Shown in pieces: positions 41,696 to 49,737 of a stretch of 64,000 bases of DNA. The position numbers and the translations under genes are program-made. Positions within the stretch are counted from its first letter, which is position 1; each line of letters starts with the position of its first letter. Source of the DNA: Lachnocurva sp029100405 (GTDB lineage Bacteria > Bacillota > Clostridia > Lachnospirales > Lachnospiraceae); contig JBJYZC010000005.1 in NCBI GenBank assembly GCA_046263755.1, positions 1-64,000 of the forward strand, read 5' to 3'. The notes under the pieces are model-generated. The model searched no databases. It saw nothing but the letters and a program-made list of their open reading frames with translations, and had not been told where the DNA came from.

Positions 41696-42772
41696 TTATT
41701 CTACCGATACCCTGGCATGATCCACACAGAAATCGCAGGCCTTCTGGCATACATACATTTTCTTTAAATAGGCTTCTCCGGACTTGGAATCCGGGGCAAT
41801 CAGCTGATAGAGATCATCTTTACTTTTCAGACTGTTATTGTCCATCAGATTGTCCACAAATTTCTTATAGCCCTTCTTGTCAAGCTTAATTCCTTCTTTA
41901 TCAGCCACAGCCTCCAAAACCAGCTCTGTCTCAAGATTCTTTTTCAGGCTCTGTTTTACCTTGGACTCGAAGTCTTTCACGGTCATATTGTTCTTCTTCA
42001 GATAGTCCTTCAAGCTTGCTCCGTTTGTATACTGGTCAGTAAAACGGTCCTCATACTCCTTCAAGCGCATGGATAAGAGATCCTTCGGGAACTTGATCTT
42101 CGAACCCTGGATCAGCTGATCCGTCACGGCATCTCTGGTATCGCTCTTCTTTTTTTCCAAAGCTTTGGTCTTGGCGCTTTCCTTCAAAGCATCCACCGAG
42201 TCCAGGTTGAACTTGCTCTTCACATAGTCATCTGTCAGGCTGTTCATATCTATCTTCTTACAGATATAGTTTACCGTGAAAGTGAAGACCACAGCCTTGC
42301 CGGCCAGATCTGTACTGGAATAATTCTCAGGGAAGGTCACCGGGCAGTCGACCGTTGTGCCGACCTTCGCCCCAACCAGACCGGACGTAAAGCCATCGAT
42401 ATAGGAAGAACCGCTTCCTGCCTGGCAGTTATTCTTGACATCAATCGTCTGATCCTGTGCGGAGCCGCCGTCGAAAGCCGTTCCATCCAGCTTTCCGACA
42501 TAGTCCACATTGACAATCGAATCCTCTGCTACCGTTGTCTGACTCTCATCCTTGTCATATCCTCCGGCAGAATCCAGCATCTCTTGAAGGGCTGCCTCGG
42601 TGGAATAATCACCCGACAGGGTGACTTTCAGTTTCTTATAATTTTTATCCAAGGTCACATAGTCGGATACCTTATACTTAATATCCATGCTGGTCTTCGG
42701 TTTCCCACAGGCTGCAAGAGACATCGCTGTGGCAAGGCAAAGCATCAGTGCCGTAAATTTCTTTCCTCTCAT
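41696..42772 (-). CDS. Trigger-factor-like FKBP prolyl isomerase lipoprotein
   Basis: This 358-residue protein has a signal with lipobox SLAACGKP, then an FKBP-type domain (VNVDYVGKLDGTAFDGGSA) and a C-terminal helical part like the trigger factor chaperone arm (VTDQLIQGSKIKFPKDLLSMRLKEYE). It lacks the ribosome-binding domain, so it should act outside the membrane as a folding factor. ATG 42772 is chosen for the AAGGAG site six bases upstream. It ends just before the SCIFF promoter. The homology is clear; clients are unknown. Confidence 0.88.
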   Translation of the reverse strand: MRGKKFTALMLCLATAMSLAACGKPKTSMDIKYKVSDYVTLDKNYKKLKVTLSGDYSTEAALQEMLDSAGGYDKDESQTTVAEDSIVNVDYVGKLDGTAFDGGSAQDQTIDVKNNCQAGSGSSYIDGFTSGLVGAKVGTTVDCPVTFPENYSSTDLAGKAVVFTFTVNYICKKIDMNSLTDDYVKSKFNLDSVDALKESAKTKALEKKKSDTRDAVTDQLIQGSKIKFPKDLLSMRLKEYEDRFTDQYTNGASLKDYLKKNNMTVKDFESKVKQSLKKNLETELVLEAVADKEGIKLDKKGYKKFVDNLMDNNSLKSKDDLYQLIAPDSKSGEAYLKKMYVCQKACDFCVDHARVSVE

Positions 42773-42857
42773 ATGATTCTCCTTCTGTTTCATTTAACAG
42801 CAATTATTTAATATAAACCAATCCTTTCTATTCGTCAAAGCACCCGAAAAACTTTGA

Positions 42858-42886
42858 TTGAAATAAAAGTCCTCTTTTGCTATCAT
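42858..42886 (+). promoter_or_regulatory. Promoter of the 42921 gene
   Basis: TTGAAA at 42858-42863 and TATCAT at 42881-42886 are 17 bases apart. A GGAGGG ribosome site precedes the ATG. Confidence 0.72.
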
Positions 42887-42920
42887 ATCTCTTGACTTTT
42901 AATTTGTATCGGAGGGTATC

Positions 42921-43388
42921 ATGCCAACATTTTTAATTGTATTGCTTATTATTACGGCCGCCCTGGTCGCATTTACCATCTTCCTCTACTTCTTCGGCAA
43001 GAAGGCTGAGAAGAAGAGAGACGAGCAGGAGGCCCAGATCAAGGCCAGTGCTCAAAACGTCAGCATGCTGATCATTGACAAGAAGAAAGTCAAGCTGAAG
43101 GAATCCGGTCTCCCGGAAAATGTGATCGCAAGCACTCCCTGGTATGCCAGAAGAGCGAAAGTTCCCGTAGTCAAAGTCAAGGTTGGTCCCAAGGTCATGA
43201 CCATGATCGCAGCCAATGAGATCTATGACGACATCCCGGTCAAGAAGGAAGTCAAAGCTTCGATCAGCGGTCTCTATATCAACAGTGTCCGCGGCCTGCA
43301 TGGCAAGATCGAACATGCTTCCAAGAAGAAAAAAGGCGTTCGGGCAAAGCTTCTGGACCGCTACAAGGAAATGAGAAAAAACAAATAA
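42921..43388 (+). CDS. Membrane-anchored basic protein of unknown function
   Basis: This 155-residue protein has one N-terminal helix (FLIVLLIITAALVAFTIFLYFF), then a Lys-rich cytoplasmic domain with ASAQNVSMLIIDKKKVKLKE and TPWYARRAKVPVVKVKVG. I do not recognise a named family; similar proteins occur in Lachnospiraceae as hypothetical proteins, as far as I recall. The gene has its own promoter and a shared terminator. Confidence 0.72.
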   Translation: MPTFLIVLLIITAALVAFTIFLYFFGKKAEKKRDEQEAQIKASAQNVSMLIIDKKKVKLKESGLPENVIASTPWYARRAKVPVVKVKVGPKVMTMIAANEIYDDIPVKKEVKASISGLYINSVRGLHGKIEHASKKKKGVRAKLLDRYKEMRKNK

Positions 43389-43421
43389 TTCCACGAATAA
43401 TTCCATTGAATCAATGGGATG

Positions 43422-43473
43422 AAAAAAGGGAGCTGAAAAAATGAGATCATCATTTCTTCCAGCTCCCTTTTTT
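43422..43473. terminator. Bidirectional terminator before the amino acid operon end
   Basis: GGGAGCTG and CAGCTCCC form the base of a long imperfect stem flanked by A- and T-runs, between two convergent genes. The sequence is nearly the same as the hairpin at 46959-47002 on the other side of the amino acid operon. Confidence 0.85.
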
Positions 43474-43510
43474 GCTATCATCTGAATCAAGAATGCAATA
43501 GGACGACTGA

Positions 43511-44275
43511 CTAGATTCCGGCTCCCTTATCTACCTTATCGAAGGTGAAGGTCTCAAGGAACTTCTTCGCTCTCTCCGTCTTAGGATCCTCGAAGAAGTC
43601 AAAGGGGCTTCCCTCTTCGACGATATTGCCCTTATCGAGGAAGATGACGCGGTCGGCTACTGCCTTCGCAAAGTTCATCTCGTGGGTAACGATCACCATG
43701 GTTGATCCCTGCTTTGCAAGTTCGAGGATAACATCGAGAACCTCACGAACCATCTCAGGATCAAGAGCTGCAGTGACCTCATCGAAGAGAAGGACTTCCG
43801 GATGCATCGCAAGCGCACGTACGATTGCTACACGCTGCTTCTGTCCACCGGAGAGCTGACGAGGATAAGCATCCTTCTTGTCTATAAGACCAACTCGTCT
43901 CAGCAGGTCTTCTGCTTCCTTCTCGGCTTCCTTCCTTGCCTTCTTCTGTACCAGAATCGGAGCCAGGGTGATGTTATCAAGAATGGACATATGAGGGAAG
44001 AGCTCATAGGACTGGAATACCATTCCAACCTTCTGGCGAATCTCGGTAATATCCTTATTCTTCGCATCTACCTTCTTATCACGATAAGTGATCTGTCCGT
44101 CCTGAATCGGCTCCAGGCCATTCATGGTGCGAAGAAGTGTACTCTTACCGCATCCGGAGGGGCCGACAACTACCAGTACTTCTCCCTTATGAACCTGAAG
44201 AGAGAGGTCATTCAGGACTGTGTTATTGTCATACCGCTTTACGATATGGTCTACATTTATAAGAACCTCTGACAT
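43511..44275 (-). CDS. Polar amino acid ABC transporter ATP-binding protein
   Basis: This 254-residue ATPase has Walker A (VGPSGCGKST), Q-loop (VGMVFQSYELFPHM), signature LSGGQKQR, Walker B (VLLFDEVTAALDPE) and VTHEMNFA. These match the GlnQ/TcyC-like amino acid branch. It is last in the operon; its ATG shares a base with the permease stop (TAATG). The longer N-terminal frame is not used. Confidence 0.94.
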   Translation of the reverse strand: MSEVLINVDHIVKRYDNNTVLNDLSLQVHKGEVLVVVGPSGCGKSTLLRTMNGLEPIQDGQITYRDKKVDAKNKDITEIRQKVGMVFQSYELFPHMSILDNITLAPILVQKKARKEAEKEAEDLLRRVGLIDKKDAYPRQLSGGQKQRVAIVRALAMHPEVLLFDEVTAALDPEMVREVLDVILELAKQGSTMVIVTHEMNFAKAVADRVIFLDKGNIVEEGSPFDFFEDPKTERAKKFLETFTFDKVDKGAGI

Positions 44276-44949
44276 TAGTTCCACTTCCTTTCCAAGAATT
44301 TCGCCAGCATACTGATGGGCCAGCATACGATGAAATATAGAACGAACACCGTAAGATAGATGCCAAACGCTGCATTCGGCGAACTCGAACGGTTTGCTTC
44401 GATAATCTGCTGACCTACTTTCAGGACTTCCACAACACCAATCATCATAACAAGAGATGTCGTCTTGATCATACGGGTGATCAGGTTAATGGAGTTCGGG
44501 ATCAGGCGACGGACGGTCTGTGGAATGACAATGCGGAAATAGACCTGTCGTTCCGTAAGTCCGAGTGCTGCACCACTTTCGTACTGATGCTTAGGGATGG
44601 AGATCAGAGCAGATCTTACCAGATCGCCCATCTCAGCAGTTCCCCAGAAACTGAAGACGAAGATGGATGCTGCTTCTGCATCTATATCGATGCCGAGAAC
44701 TCTCGTCGCACCGAAGAATGCGATGAAGAGCAGGACCATCTGTGGCATGACACGCACGATCTCGAGATAGATACGGGTCAGCACCTTAATGACGGGATTC
44801 TTCCTGGTCATCAGAGCACCCAGAAGAAGTCCGAGCGCCATAGAGATGGCGATTGCGATCAAGCTGATACGCATGGATACCCAGAGTCCCTCTAAGAGGC
44901 GCTGCATGTTAATTCCTTTAAACAGTACTTCAAGCCCCAAATCCGGCAT
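44275..44949 (-). CDS. Polar amino acid ABC transporter permease (second)
   Basis: This 224-residue His/Glu/Gln/Arg/opine family permease has five helices and an EAA-type loop (YESGAALGLTERQVYFRIVIPQTVRRLIPN). It overlaps the upstream permease by 20 bases. The two permeases form the heterodimeric channel. Confidence 0.93.
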   Translation of the reverse strand: MPDLGLEVLFKGINMQRLLEGLWVSMRISLIAIAISMALGLLLGALMTRKNPVIKVLTRIYLEIVRVMPQMVLLFIAFFGATRVLGIDIDAEAASIFVFSFWGTAEMGDLVRSALISIPKHQYESGAALGLTERQVYFRIVIPQTVRRLIPNSINLITRMIKTTSLVMMIGVVEVLKVGQQIIEANRSSSPNAAFGIYLTVFVLYFIVCWPISMLAKFLERKWN

Positions 44950-45589
44950 AGCGCATCCTCCTCTCTATGATGCTTCCGATGATGGACACCGGAAGAAGAA
45001 TAATAAGATAGAAGATGACAAGCAGAGTCAGACTCTCAATGGTCTTATAGTAGAGACCGATCAGGTCCTTTGCAGTGAACATGAGATCCATCAGACTGAT
45101 TGCTGAGAATACCGATGTCTCCTTCAGAAGGAAGATGATATTCGCAACAAAGGCCGGAACACTGGTCGAAACTGCCTGGGGCAGGATAATATAACGCATG
45201 ACCTGTGCACGATTCATCCCAAGAGAGAGTGCACTCTCTGACTGGATCGGTTCAATGGACTCTAGTCCACTTCGAAAGACTTCTGCCATATAGGCTCCGC
45301 CTAAGAGGGCGAGGCCCAGCACACCACATGCCTCTGCGCTGATGGGAACTCCCAGTCTGGGAAGACCATAGTACATGAAGAAAAGCTGCACAAGGAGCGG
45401 TGTATTACGGAAGAGTTCGATATAGATTCCGGTAATCTGTTTCAATACCGGAACATTAAAGTGTCGAATCAGCGCTGTCACAAGACCAATCACGATAGAG
45501 AGCAGAATGCCCATCCATCCGATTCTAAGAGTCAGCCACATCGCCTTCGTAAATAAGGGCAGGTATTCCTGCATAGCCAATAGATCCAT
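44930..45589 (-). CDS. Polar amino acid ABC transporter permease (first)
   Basis: This 219-residue permease of the same family has FRNTPLLVQLFFMYYGLP and the loop QSESALSLGMNRAQVMRYIILPQAV. It follows the binding-protein gene by 84 bases and overlaps the second permease gene. Confidence 0.93.
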   Translation of the reverse strand: MDLLAMQEYLPLFTKAMWLTLRIGWMGILLSIVIGLVTALIRHFNVPVLKQITGIYIELFRNTPLLVQLFFMYYGLPRLGVPISAEACGVLGLALLGGAYMAEVFRSGLESIEPIQSESALSLGMNRAQVMRYIILPQAVSTSVPAFVANIIFLLKETSVFSAISLMDLMFTAKDLIGLYYKTIESLTLLVIFYLIILLPVSIIGSIIERRMRYAGFGA

Positions 45590-45673
45590 ACGTACCTTTT
45601 TCTAGTTCTGACGCAACAACTTTTGCCTAAAATTTCTAACTTTTAAGATAAAGTGAATAATGCTCTATATCTC

Positions 45674-46576
45674 TTACTCCGTCTTACCACCTTCAACAAC
45701 GAGGGTATCTTCATAATCTGCACCGTAGGTGTCGATCAGGGTAGCTTCGTAATCCTTGTGGAAGAAGTTATCCTGGCCAAGGGTCTCAATCTCTTCGTTG
45801 ATCCAGTTCTTCAGAGTGTCATTACCCTTGGTAACTGCAGGAGCGATGGTATCCTTCTCGCCGAGTTCTTTGATACCAACTGTGTATCCGGGATTCTCTT
45901 TTGCAAATGCGATCACTTCGGTGTTGTCGTTAGCCCAGGCTACGCCGGTGCCATTTTCGAAAGCGGACTTCGCTGCTGCATAGGTGTCGAACTTCTGGAG
46001 CTTGATCTCAGGGTTGTGCTTGGTGAGATAGGTCTCAGCAGTGGTACCGGAGATTACGATAACCTGATCATCTGCACCGATCTGGTCCAGGGAGGTAATA
46101 ACGTTATCTTTATGAGATACAAGGCCAAGTGCTACATTCATGTAAGGAAGGGCGAAATCAACCTGCTCTGCTCTCTCATCAGTTACAGTAAAGTTTGCAA
46201 GGATCAGGTCAACCTTACCAGTCTGAAGGTACTCAACACGGGAAGCTGCTTCGGTAGATACATAGTTGACCTTAACACCGAGGTCTTCGCCGAGCTTGTT
46301 ACCGAAGTATACGTCATAGCCCTGGTACTTACCATTCTCATCAACATATCCGAAAGGAGCCTTATCGGAAAATACACCGATGTTGATCTTGCCGGATTTC
46401 TTGATCTCATCAAGAGTTCTGAAGCCTGCATTCGAAGCTGTCTTTGTGGAAGCTGTTGCATCGGAAGACTTGCCAGCTGCTCCGGTGCTGTTGCCGCATC
46501 CAGCAAGGAGGCCAGCAAAAAGGCTTAAGGTAAGTCCCAGAGTTGCGATTCTCTTTACCAGATTCTTCTTTTTCAT
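45674..46576 (-). CDS. Amino acid ABC transporter binding lipoprotein, probably cystine/cysteine
   Basis: This 300-residue family-3 receptor has signal lipobox AGLLAGCGNST, then a domain with GKINIGVFSDKAPFGYVDENGKYQGYDVYFGNKLGEDL and the signature NFTVTDERAEQVDFALPYMNVALGLV. That last stretch resembles the cysteine receptor CjaA of Campylobacter, from memory. ATG 46576 has GAGGAG upstream; the longer frame crosses the attenuator. Cys specificity is supported mainly by the Cys-codon leader peptide upstream. Confidence 0.9.
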   Translation of the reverse strand: MKKKNLVKRIATLGLTLSLFAGLLAGCGNSTGAAGKSSDATASTKTASNAGFRTLDEIKKSGKINIGVFSDKAPFGYVDENGKYQGYDVYFGNKLGEDLGVKVNYVSTEAASRVEYLQTGKVDLILANFTVTDERAEQVDFALPYMNVALGLVSHKDNVITSLDQIGADDQVIVISGTTAETYLTKHNPEIKLQKFDTYAAAKSAFENGTGVAWANDNTEVIAFAKENPGYTVGIKELGEKDTIAPAVTKGNDTLKNWINEEIETLGQDNFFHKDYEATLIDTYGADYEDTLVVEGGKTE

Positions 46577-46658
46577 AGTGTTTCTCCTCTTTTTTCTTTT
46601 TCTATAAAACTTTTTTCTTTCTCCTGCCGGTTCTATCCCGGTTTTCCTGTCGTAATAC

Positions 46659-46697
46659 AAAAAAATTCCGGAATCCTCAAGAATTCGGATTCCGGAA
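46659..46697 (-). terminator. Attenuator terminator before the amino acid operon
   Basis: TTCCGGAATCC at 46666-46676 pairs perfectly with GGATTCCGGAA at 46687-46697 around a ten-base loop. Seven T follow on the minus strand (plus 46659-46665). It lies in the leader, 83 bases before the binding-protein start, so it must be conditionally bypassed. Confidence 0.9.
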
Positions 46698-46760
46698 CTT
46701 AAGAGCGCCAACGCTATCGTATTCTCACATCAAGGCATACAAGAAGGAATCCCGGAATTC
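46681..46760 (-). promoter_or_regulatory. Antiterminator pairing of the Cys attenuator
   Basis: Minus-strand GAATTCCGGGATTCC (plus 46746-46760), inside the leader-peptide coding region, is complementary to GGAATCCGAATTC (plus 46681-46693) apart from a two-base bulge. That segment includes the upstream arm of the terminator, so the two structures exclude each other. Confidence 0.75.
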
Positions 46761-46819
46761 TGTTTTGAATCGGAACAACAACATGACATATGCATTTTGA
46801 TGTTGAATACGTTCTGCAT
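46730..46819 (-). CDS. Cysteine-codon leader peptide
   Basis: This 29-residue ORF begins MQNVFNIKMHMSCCCSD, with three consecutive TGT codons at residues 13-15 and a fourth Cys at 27. It has an AAAGGAG site six bases before its ATG and lies 26 bases after a consensus promoter. It ends before the attenuator terminator. By analogy with trp/his/leu leaders, ribosome stalling at the Cys codons when Cys-tRNA is scarce should expose 46746-46760 for the antiterminator. The family analogy is established; this specific case is inferred. Confidence 0.8.
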   Translation of the reverse strand: MQNVFNIKMHMSCCCSDSKQNSGIPSCMP

Positions 46820-46851
46820 CGCTTTCTCCTTTCTTTTCTTACGATGAAGAT

Positions 46852-46880
46852 AATATATCCCACTATTCCTACTATGTCAA
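46852..46880 (-). promoter_or_regulatory. Promoter of the leader peptide and amino acid operon
   Basis: On the minus strand TTGACA (plus 46875-46880) and TATATT (46852-46857) are 17 bases apart, near consensus. With the leader peptide, attenuator and the terminator at 46959 this accounts for the 46577-47021 gap. Confidence 0.88.
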
Positions 46881-46958
46881 TAGAGAATTAGGATTTTATT
46901 TCAATAAAGTTATCTCTTCCACCTTCTTGTAATCCTCTTTATCAATGATCCTTGGTAT

Positions 46959-47002
46959 AAAAAGGGAGCTGGAAAAAATGATGATCTCATTTTTCCAGCT
47001 CC
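46959..47002 (-). terminator. Terminator after the GntR gene
   Basis: GGGAGCTGGAAAAA and TTTTTCCAGCTCC form a long stem with TTTTTAT following on the minus strand. It is nearly identical to the hairpin at 43422-43473. Confidence 0.88.
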
Positions 47003-47021
47003 ATTTCTTATTTCTTATTTT

Positions 47022-47708
47022 TTATTTCCCGTTCTCTTCATTCTGATTACGGATGGCATGCCGCACGCCCTCCATCTGATTTTCCAGATGGATGTGCATG
47101 ATCTGCTTGACATAATCCTTGTCCTTCCTTTTCAGGCCCTCCAGGATCCTCGCATGCTCTGAAACAAGTTTGTCATAATCCGCATTATCCTTGACATACT
47201 CGTAACGGTAACGGTACATCTGTTCTCTCAGATTGGAGACAATATTCTCCAGTTTCGGATTGTCTGTGATCTTATAGATCACATCATGGAAGTGCTCATC
47301 CATCTCGACGATCTTCCGAACATCGTCCTCTTTCACGGCCACTTCGAAATCTTCCATGGCCTTTTCCAGTTCCCGGTAGCTATTCTCATCGATCTTCTCA
47401 CAGGCCTTGCTGACCGAAAGCTCATCCAGAGCATCCCGGATCTCCAGCACATCTTCCAGATCCTTCTCGGTCATTCCGGCGACCTGGGCTCCCTTTCTGG
47501 GAATGGTGATCGCCAGTCCCTCCTGCTCCAGCATCCGAATAGCCTCACGGATCGGTGTCCGGCTAACGCCCAATTTCTCAGCCAAGTGCATCTCCATCAG
47601 ACGCTCGCCCGGTTTCAGCTCCCCCTTCAGTATTGCATCCCTTAAGGTATGGAAAACCACATCCCGTAAGGGTAGAAAGGCATCCATATTCAATTTCAGC
47701 TCAGTCAT
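47022..47708 (-). CDS. GntR family transcriptional regulator, FadR subfamily
   Basis: This 228-residue regulator has a winged HTH (LRDAILKGELKPGERLMEMHLAEKLGVSRTPIREAIRMLEQEGL) and an all-helical FCD ligand domain with His/Asp metal-ligand candidates in DEHFHDVIYKITDNPKL. ATG 47708 has AAGGAG upstream. It is the second gene after ispE, 10 bases downstream. Sites of the TTGTATACA type in the ispE leader suggest autoregulation. The effector is unknown. Confidence 0.92.
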   Translation of the reverse strand: MTELKLNMDAFLPLRDVVFHTLRDAILKGELKPGERLMEMHLAEKLGVSRTPIREAIRMLEQEGLAITIPRKGAQVAGMTEKDLEDVLEIRDALDELSVSKACEKIDENSYRELEKAMEDFEVAVKEDDVRKIVEMDEHFHDVIYKITDNPKLENIVSNLREQMYRYRYEYVKDNADYDKLVSEHARILEGLKRKDKDYVKQIMHIHLENQMEGVRHAIRNQNEENGK

Positions 47709-47718
47709 TTTGATCTCC

Positions 47719-48597
47719 TTATGAAAAAGTTCTGCCGGTAAAATGCAGACCAAAGATTTCATATCCCGGATACCGGCTCTTCAATGTTTCTTTTGCGGCA
47801 AGCATTCGATCCTTCGATGCGAACAGCCCGAAGACCGTCGGTCCGCTGCCGCTCATCATGGCTCCATAGGCTCCCTCTTTTCGAAGAGCCTTTTCCAGCT
47901 CTTTTATGATGGGATGACGCGGTGCCGTTACTTCTTCCAATACATTTCCCATATGCTGGGCAAAAGACTGCAGATTCCCGGCCTCTGCCTTATTTAAAAG
48001 AAGCTCGGTGTCCGGATGCCGGATGGAAACGCAGTCGTCATAAGCCTGATAGACCTCTCTTGTACTGACAGAGATCGGTGGTTTCACCAGAAGGACGGAC
48101 TCATTCAAGGGAAGTCCCTCTATCGGTGTCAGGATCTCTCCGATTCCCTCCGAAAGCATTGTGCCTCCATGGAGACAATAAGGAATATCCGCTCCTAAGC
48201 TGACCGCAAGCTCTTCCAGCTCCCTGTCCTTTACCTCCAGATTCTCCAGTTTCTCGATACAGTGAATGACTGCTGCAGCATCCGCTGAGCCACCGGCCAG
48301 TCCTGCTGCCATTGGGATACATTTCTCCAAATGGATCTGATAGAAATGATCCAGATGGAAGTGCTCCTTCATAGCTTTCAAAGCCTTCCTGCAAAGATTG
48401 GATTCGTCTACGGAAAGGGCAGGATCAGAGCAGGTCATGGAATCTGCCTTGTCACTATATGAAACTGTCACAGTATCATAGAGAGAGACCGTCTGCATGA
48501 GCATTCTCACCAGATGATAGCCGTCCTCCCGTCTGCCGGTGATGTCGAGGAAGAGATTGATTTTCGCCGGAACACGATAAGTAATTGCATTGTTCAT
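47719..48597 (-). CDS. ispE: 4-(cytidine 5'-diphospho)-2-C-methyl-D-erythritol kinase
   Basis: This GHMP kinase phosphorylates CDP-methylerythritol in the MEP isoprenoid pathway. Its 292 residues show the N-terminal PAKINLFLDITGRREDGYH motif, the ATP-loop PMAAGLAGGSADAAAVI and the C-terminal AYGAMMSGSGPTVFGLF. ATG 48597 gives the family-typical start. It leads an operon with the GntR gene. Confidence 0.96.
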   Translation of the reverse strand: MNNAITYRVPAKINLFLDITGRREDGYHLVRMLMQTVSLYDTVTVSYSDKADSMTCSDPALSVDESNLCRKALKAMKEHFHLDHFYQIHLEKCIPMAAGLAGGSADAAAVIHCIEKLENLEVKDRELEELAVSLGADIPYCLHGGTMLSEGIGEILTPIEGLPLNESVLLVKPPISVSTREVYQAYDDCVSIRHPDTELLLNKAEAGNLQSFAQHMGNVLEEVTAPRHPIIKELEKALRKEGAYGAMMSGSGPTVFGLFASKDRMLAAKETLKSRYPGYEIFGLHFTGRTFS

Positions 48598-48611
48598 CAA
48601 TAGCACCACTT

Positions 48612-48675
48612 TTGTATGCAAGCCGTTTTTTGTATACACACATTGTATTGTAACACGAACAATTTAAAAAGACAA
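48612..48675 (-). promoter_or_regulatory. ispE-gntR promoter with two GntR-type operator candidates
   Basis: On the minus strand TTGTCT (plus 48670-48675) and TACAAT (48647-48652) are 17 bases apart. Between start site and ATG lie TTGTATACA (48630-48638) and TTGTATGCAA (48612-48621), spaced 18 bases centre to centre. FadR-type regulators commonly bind TNGTATACNA-like palindromes. Confidence 0.68.
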
Positions 48676-48686
48676 GTCTCAGCTTC

Positions 48687-49436
48687 TCAGCTTCCTTGAT
48701 TTACTTTCTTGGCCTGATCAAATTCATGAAGAAGGGTCAGTTCGTTTTCCTCGACCGGCGGTTTTCCGGATGGTTCCCAGGCCTCGGGGACCGGATCACC
48801 CTGCTCCCGTTTGGCCTCCAGGATCGCTTCATTCAGTGACAGCATTTTGGCGTCCAGCATGGAAACGATGCTTGCACACTCTCTTAAGTCCCGACTGATA
48901 TAGTCCGGTGCATTGCCTTCGAATTTATAATAGATCTTATGTTCCAGGGATGCCCAGAAGTCCATGGCCAGTGTCCGGATCTGGACTTCCACCTTGGTAT
49001 CTACGACCCGGTCGGAGAGGAAGATCGGGATGGTCACGATCATGTGATAGCTCTTATAACCACTGGGTTTGGGATTCTTGATATAGTCCTTGGTAGAGAG
49101 GACTGTGATGTCATTCTGGCTCCGGATCATGTCAGCAAGGCGATAAATATCCGAAGTGAAGGAACAGACAATTCGGATACCTGCCACATCATTGATATAT
49201 TTCACCATATTCTCAATGGTGGATGCATAGCCGTAACGCTTCAGTTTCTTCACAATGCTTTCCGGCTGTTTGATCCTCTTTTTAACGTATTCAATGGGAT
49301 TGTATTGATGAATATGCTGAAATTCATCATTTAAGATCTCGACTTTAGTTCCCATTTCCTTCAGGGCCGAATGATATAACAGCATAAAGGAGTTCCAGGA
49401 GTCCACTCCTTCACTCATATATTCCTGTACATTCAA
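48687..49436 (-). CDS. Small alarmone synthetase, RelA/SpoT-domain protein
   Basis: This 249-residue single-domain (p)ppGpp synthetase transfers pyrophosphate from ATP to GTP/GDP. It has VKKLKRYGYASTIENMVKYINDVAGIRIVC, KPSGYKSYHMIV and VEVQIRTLAMDFWASLEHKIYYK, the canonical synthetase motifs. There is no hydrolase, TGS or ACT domain, so it is a SAS of the RelQ/RelP kind; which one is not decided. It follows the 49468 gene by 31 bases. Confidence 0.93.
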   Translation of the reverse strand: MNVQEYMSEGVDSWNSFMLLYHSALKEMGTKVEILNDEFQHIHQYNPIEYVKKRIKQPESIVKKLKRYGYASTIENMVKYINDVAGIRIVCSFTSDIYRLADMIRSQNDITVLSTKDYIKNPKPSGYKSYHMIVTIPIFLSDRVVDTKVEVQIRTLAMDFWASLEHKIYYKFEGNAPDYISRDLRECASIVSMLDAKMLSLNEAILEAKREQGDPVPEAWEPSGKPPVEENELTLLHEFDQAKKVNQGS

Positions 49437-49467
49437 AAGAATACCTCCTCATTTTGAACCTGTCGGT

Positions 49468-49737
49468 TCAATATCCGTCTTCTTCCAGGACCTCGATCTC
49501 CAAATAGTCAAAATCGATCCCATCCTGGAAACAGTCCTGTGTAAACCGGGTCTTACTTCTTTTTTGGAATTCCCGGATGTTTGCATCCAGCCAGATCGGA
49601 TGGGCCAGATCAAAAGCCAGACAGATCTGATCGATCGCCTGAAAAATCTTATGTGTCCGGGTCTCTTCACCATCAATAGTCACTGTAAGATCCCGGAGCA
49701 TATGATTGTCTTTCCATTCCTTAAACCAGATTTTCAT
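49468..49737 (-). CDS. Conserved hypothetical protein
   Basis: This 89-residue protein starts MKIWFKEWKDNHMLRDLTVT, has the stretch IFQAIDQICLAFDLAHPIWL, and ends acidic (FDYLEIEVLEEDGY). No domain is recognised. It overlaps the rRNA methyltransferase stop by 17 bases, has a GAGGAGAGG site and is followed by the alarmone synthetase, so it is a real operon member. Confidence 0.8.
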   Translation of the reverse strand: MKIWFKEWKDNHMLRDLTVTIDGEETRTHKIFQAIDQICLAFDLAHPIWLDANIREFQKRSKTRFTQDCFQDGIDFDYLEIEVLEEDGY

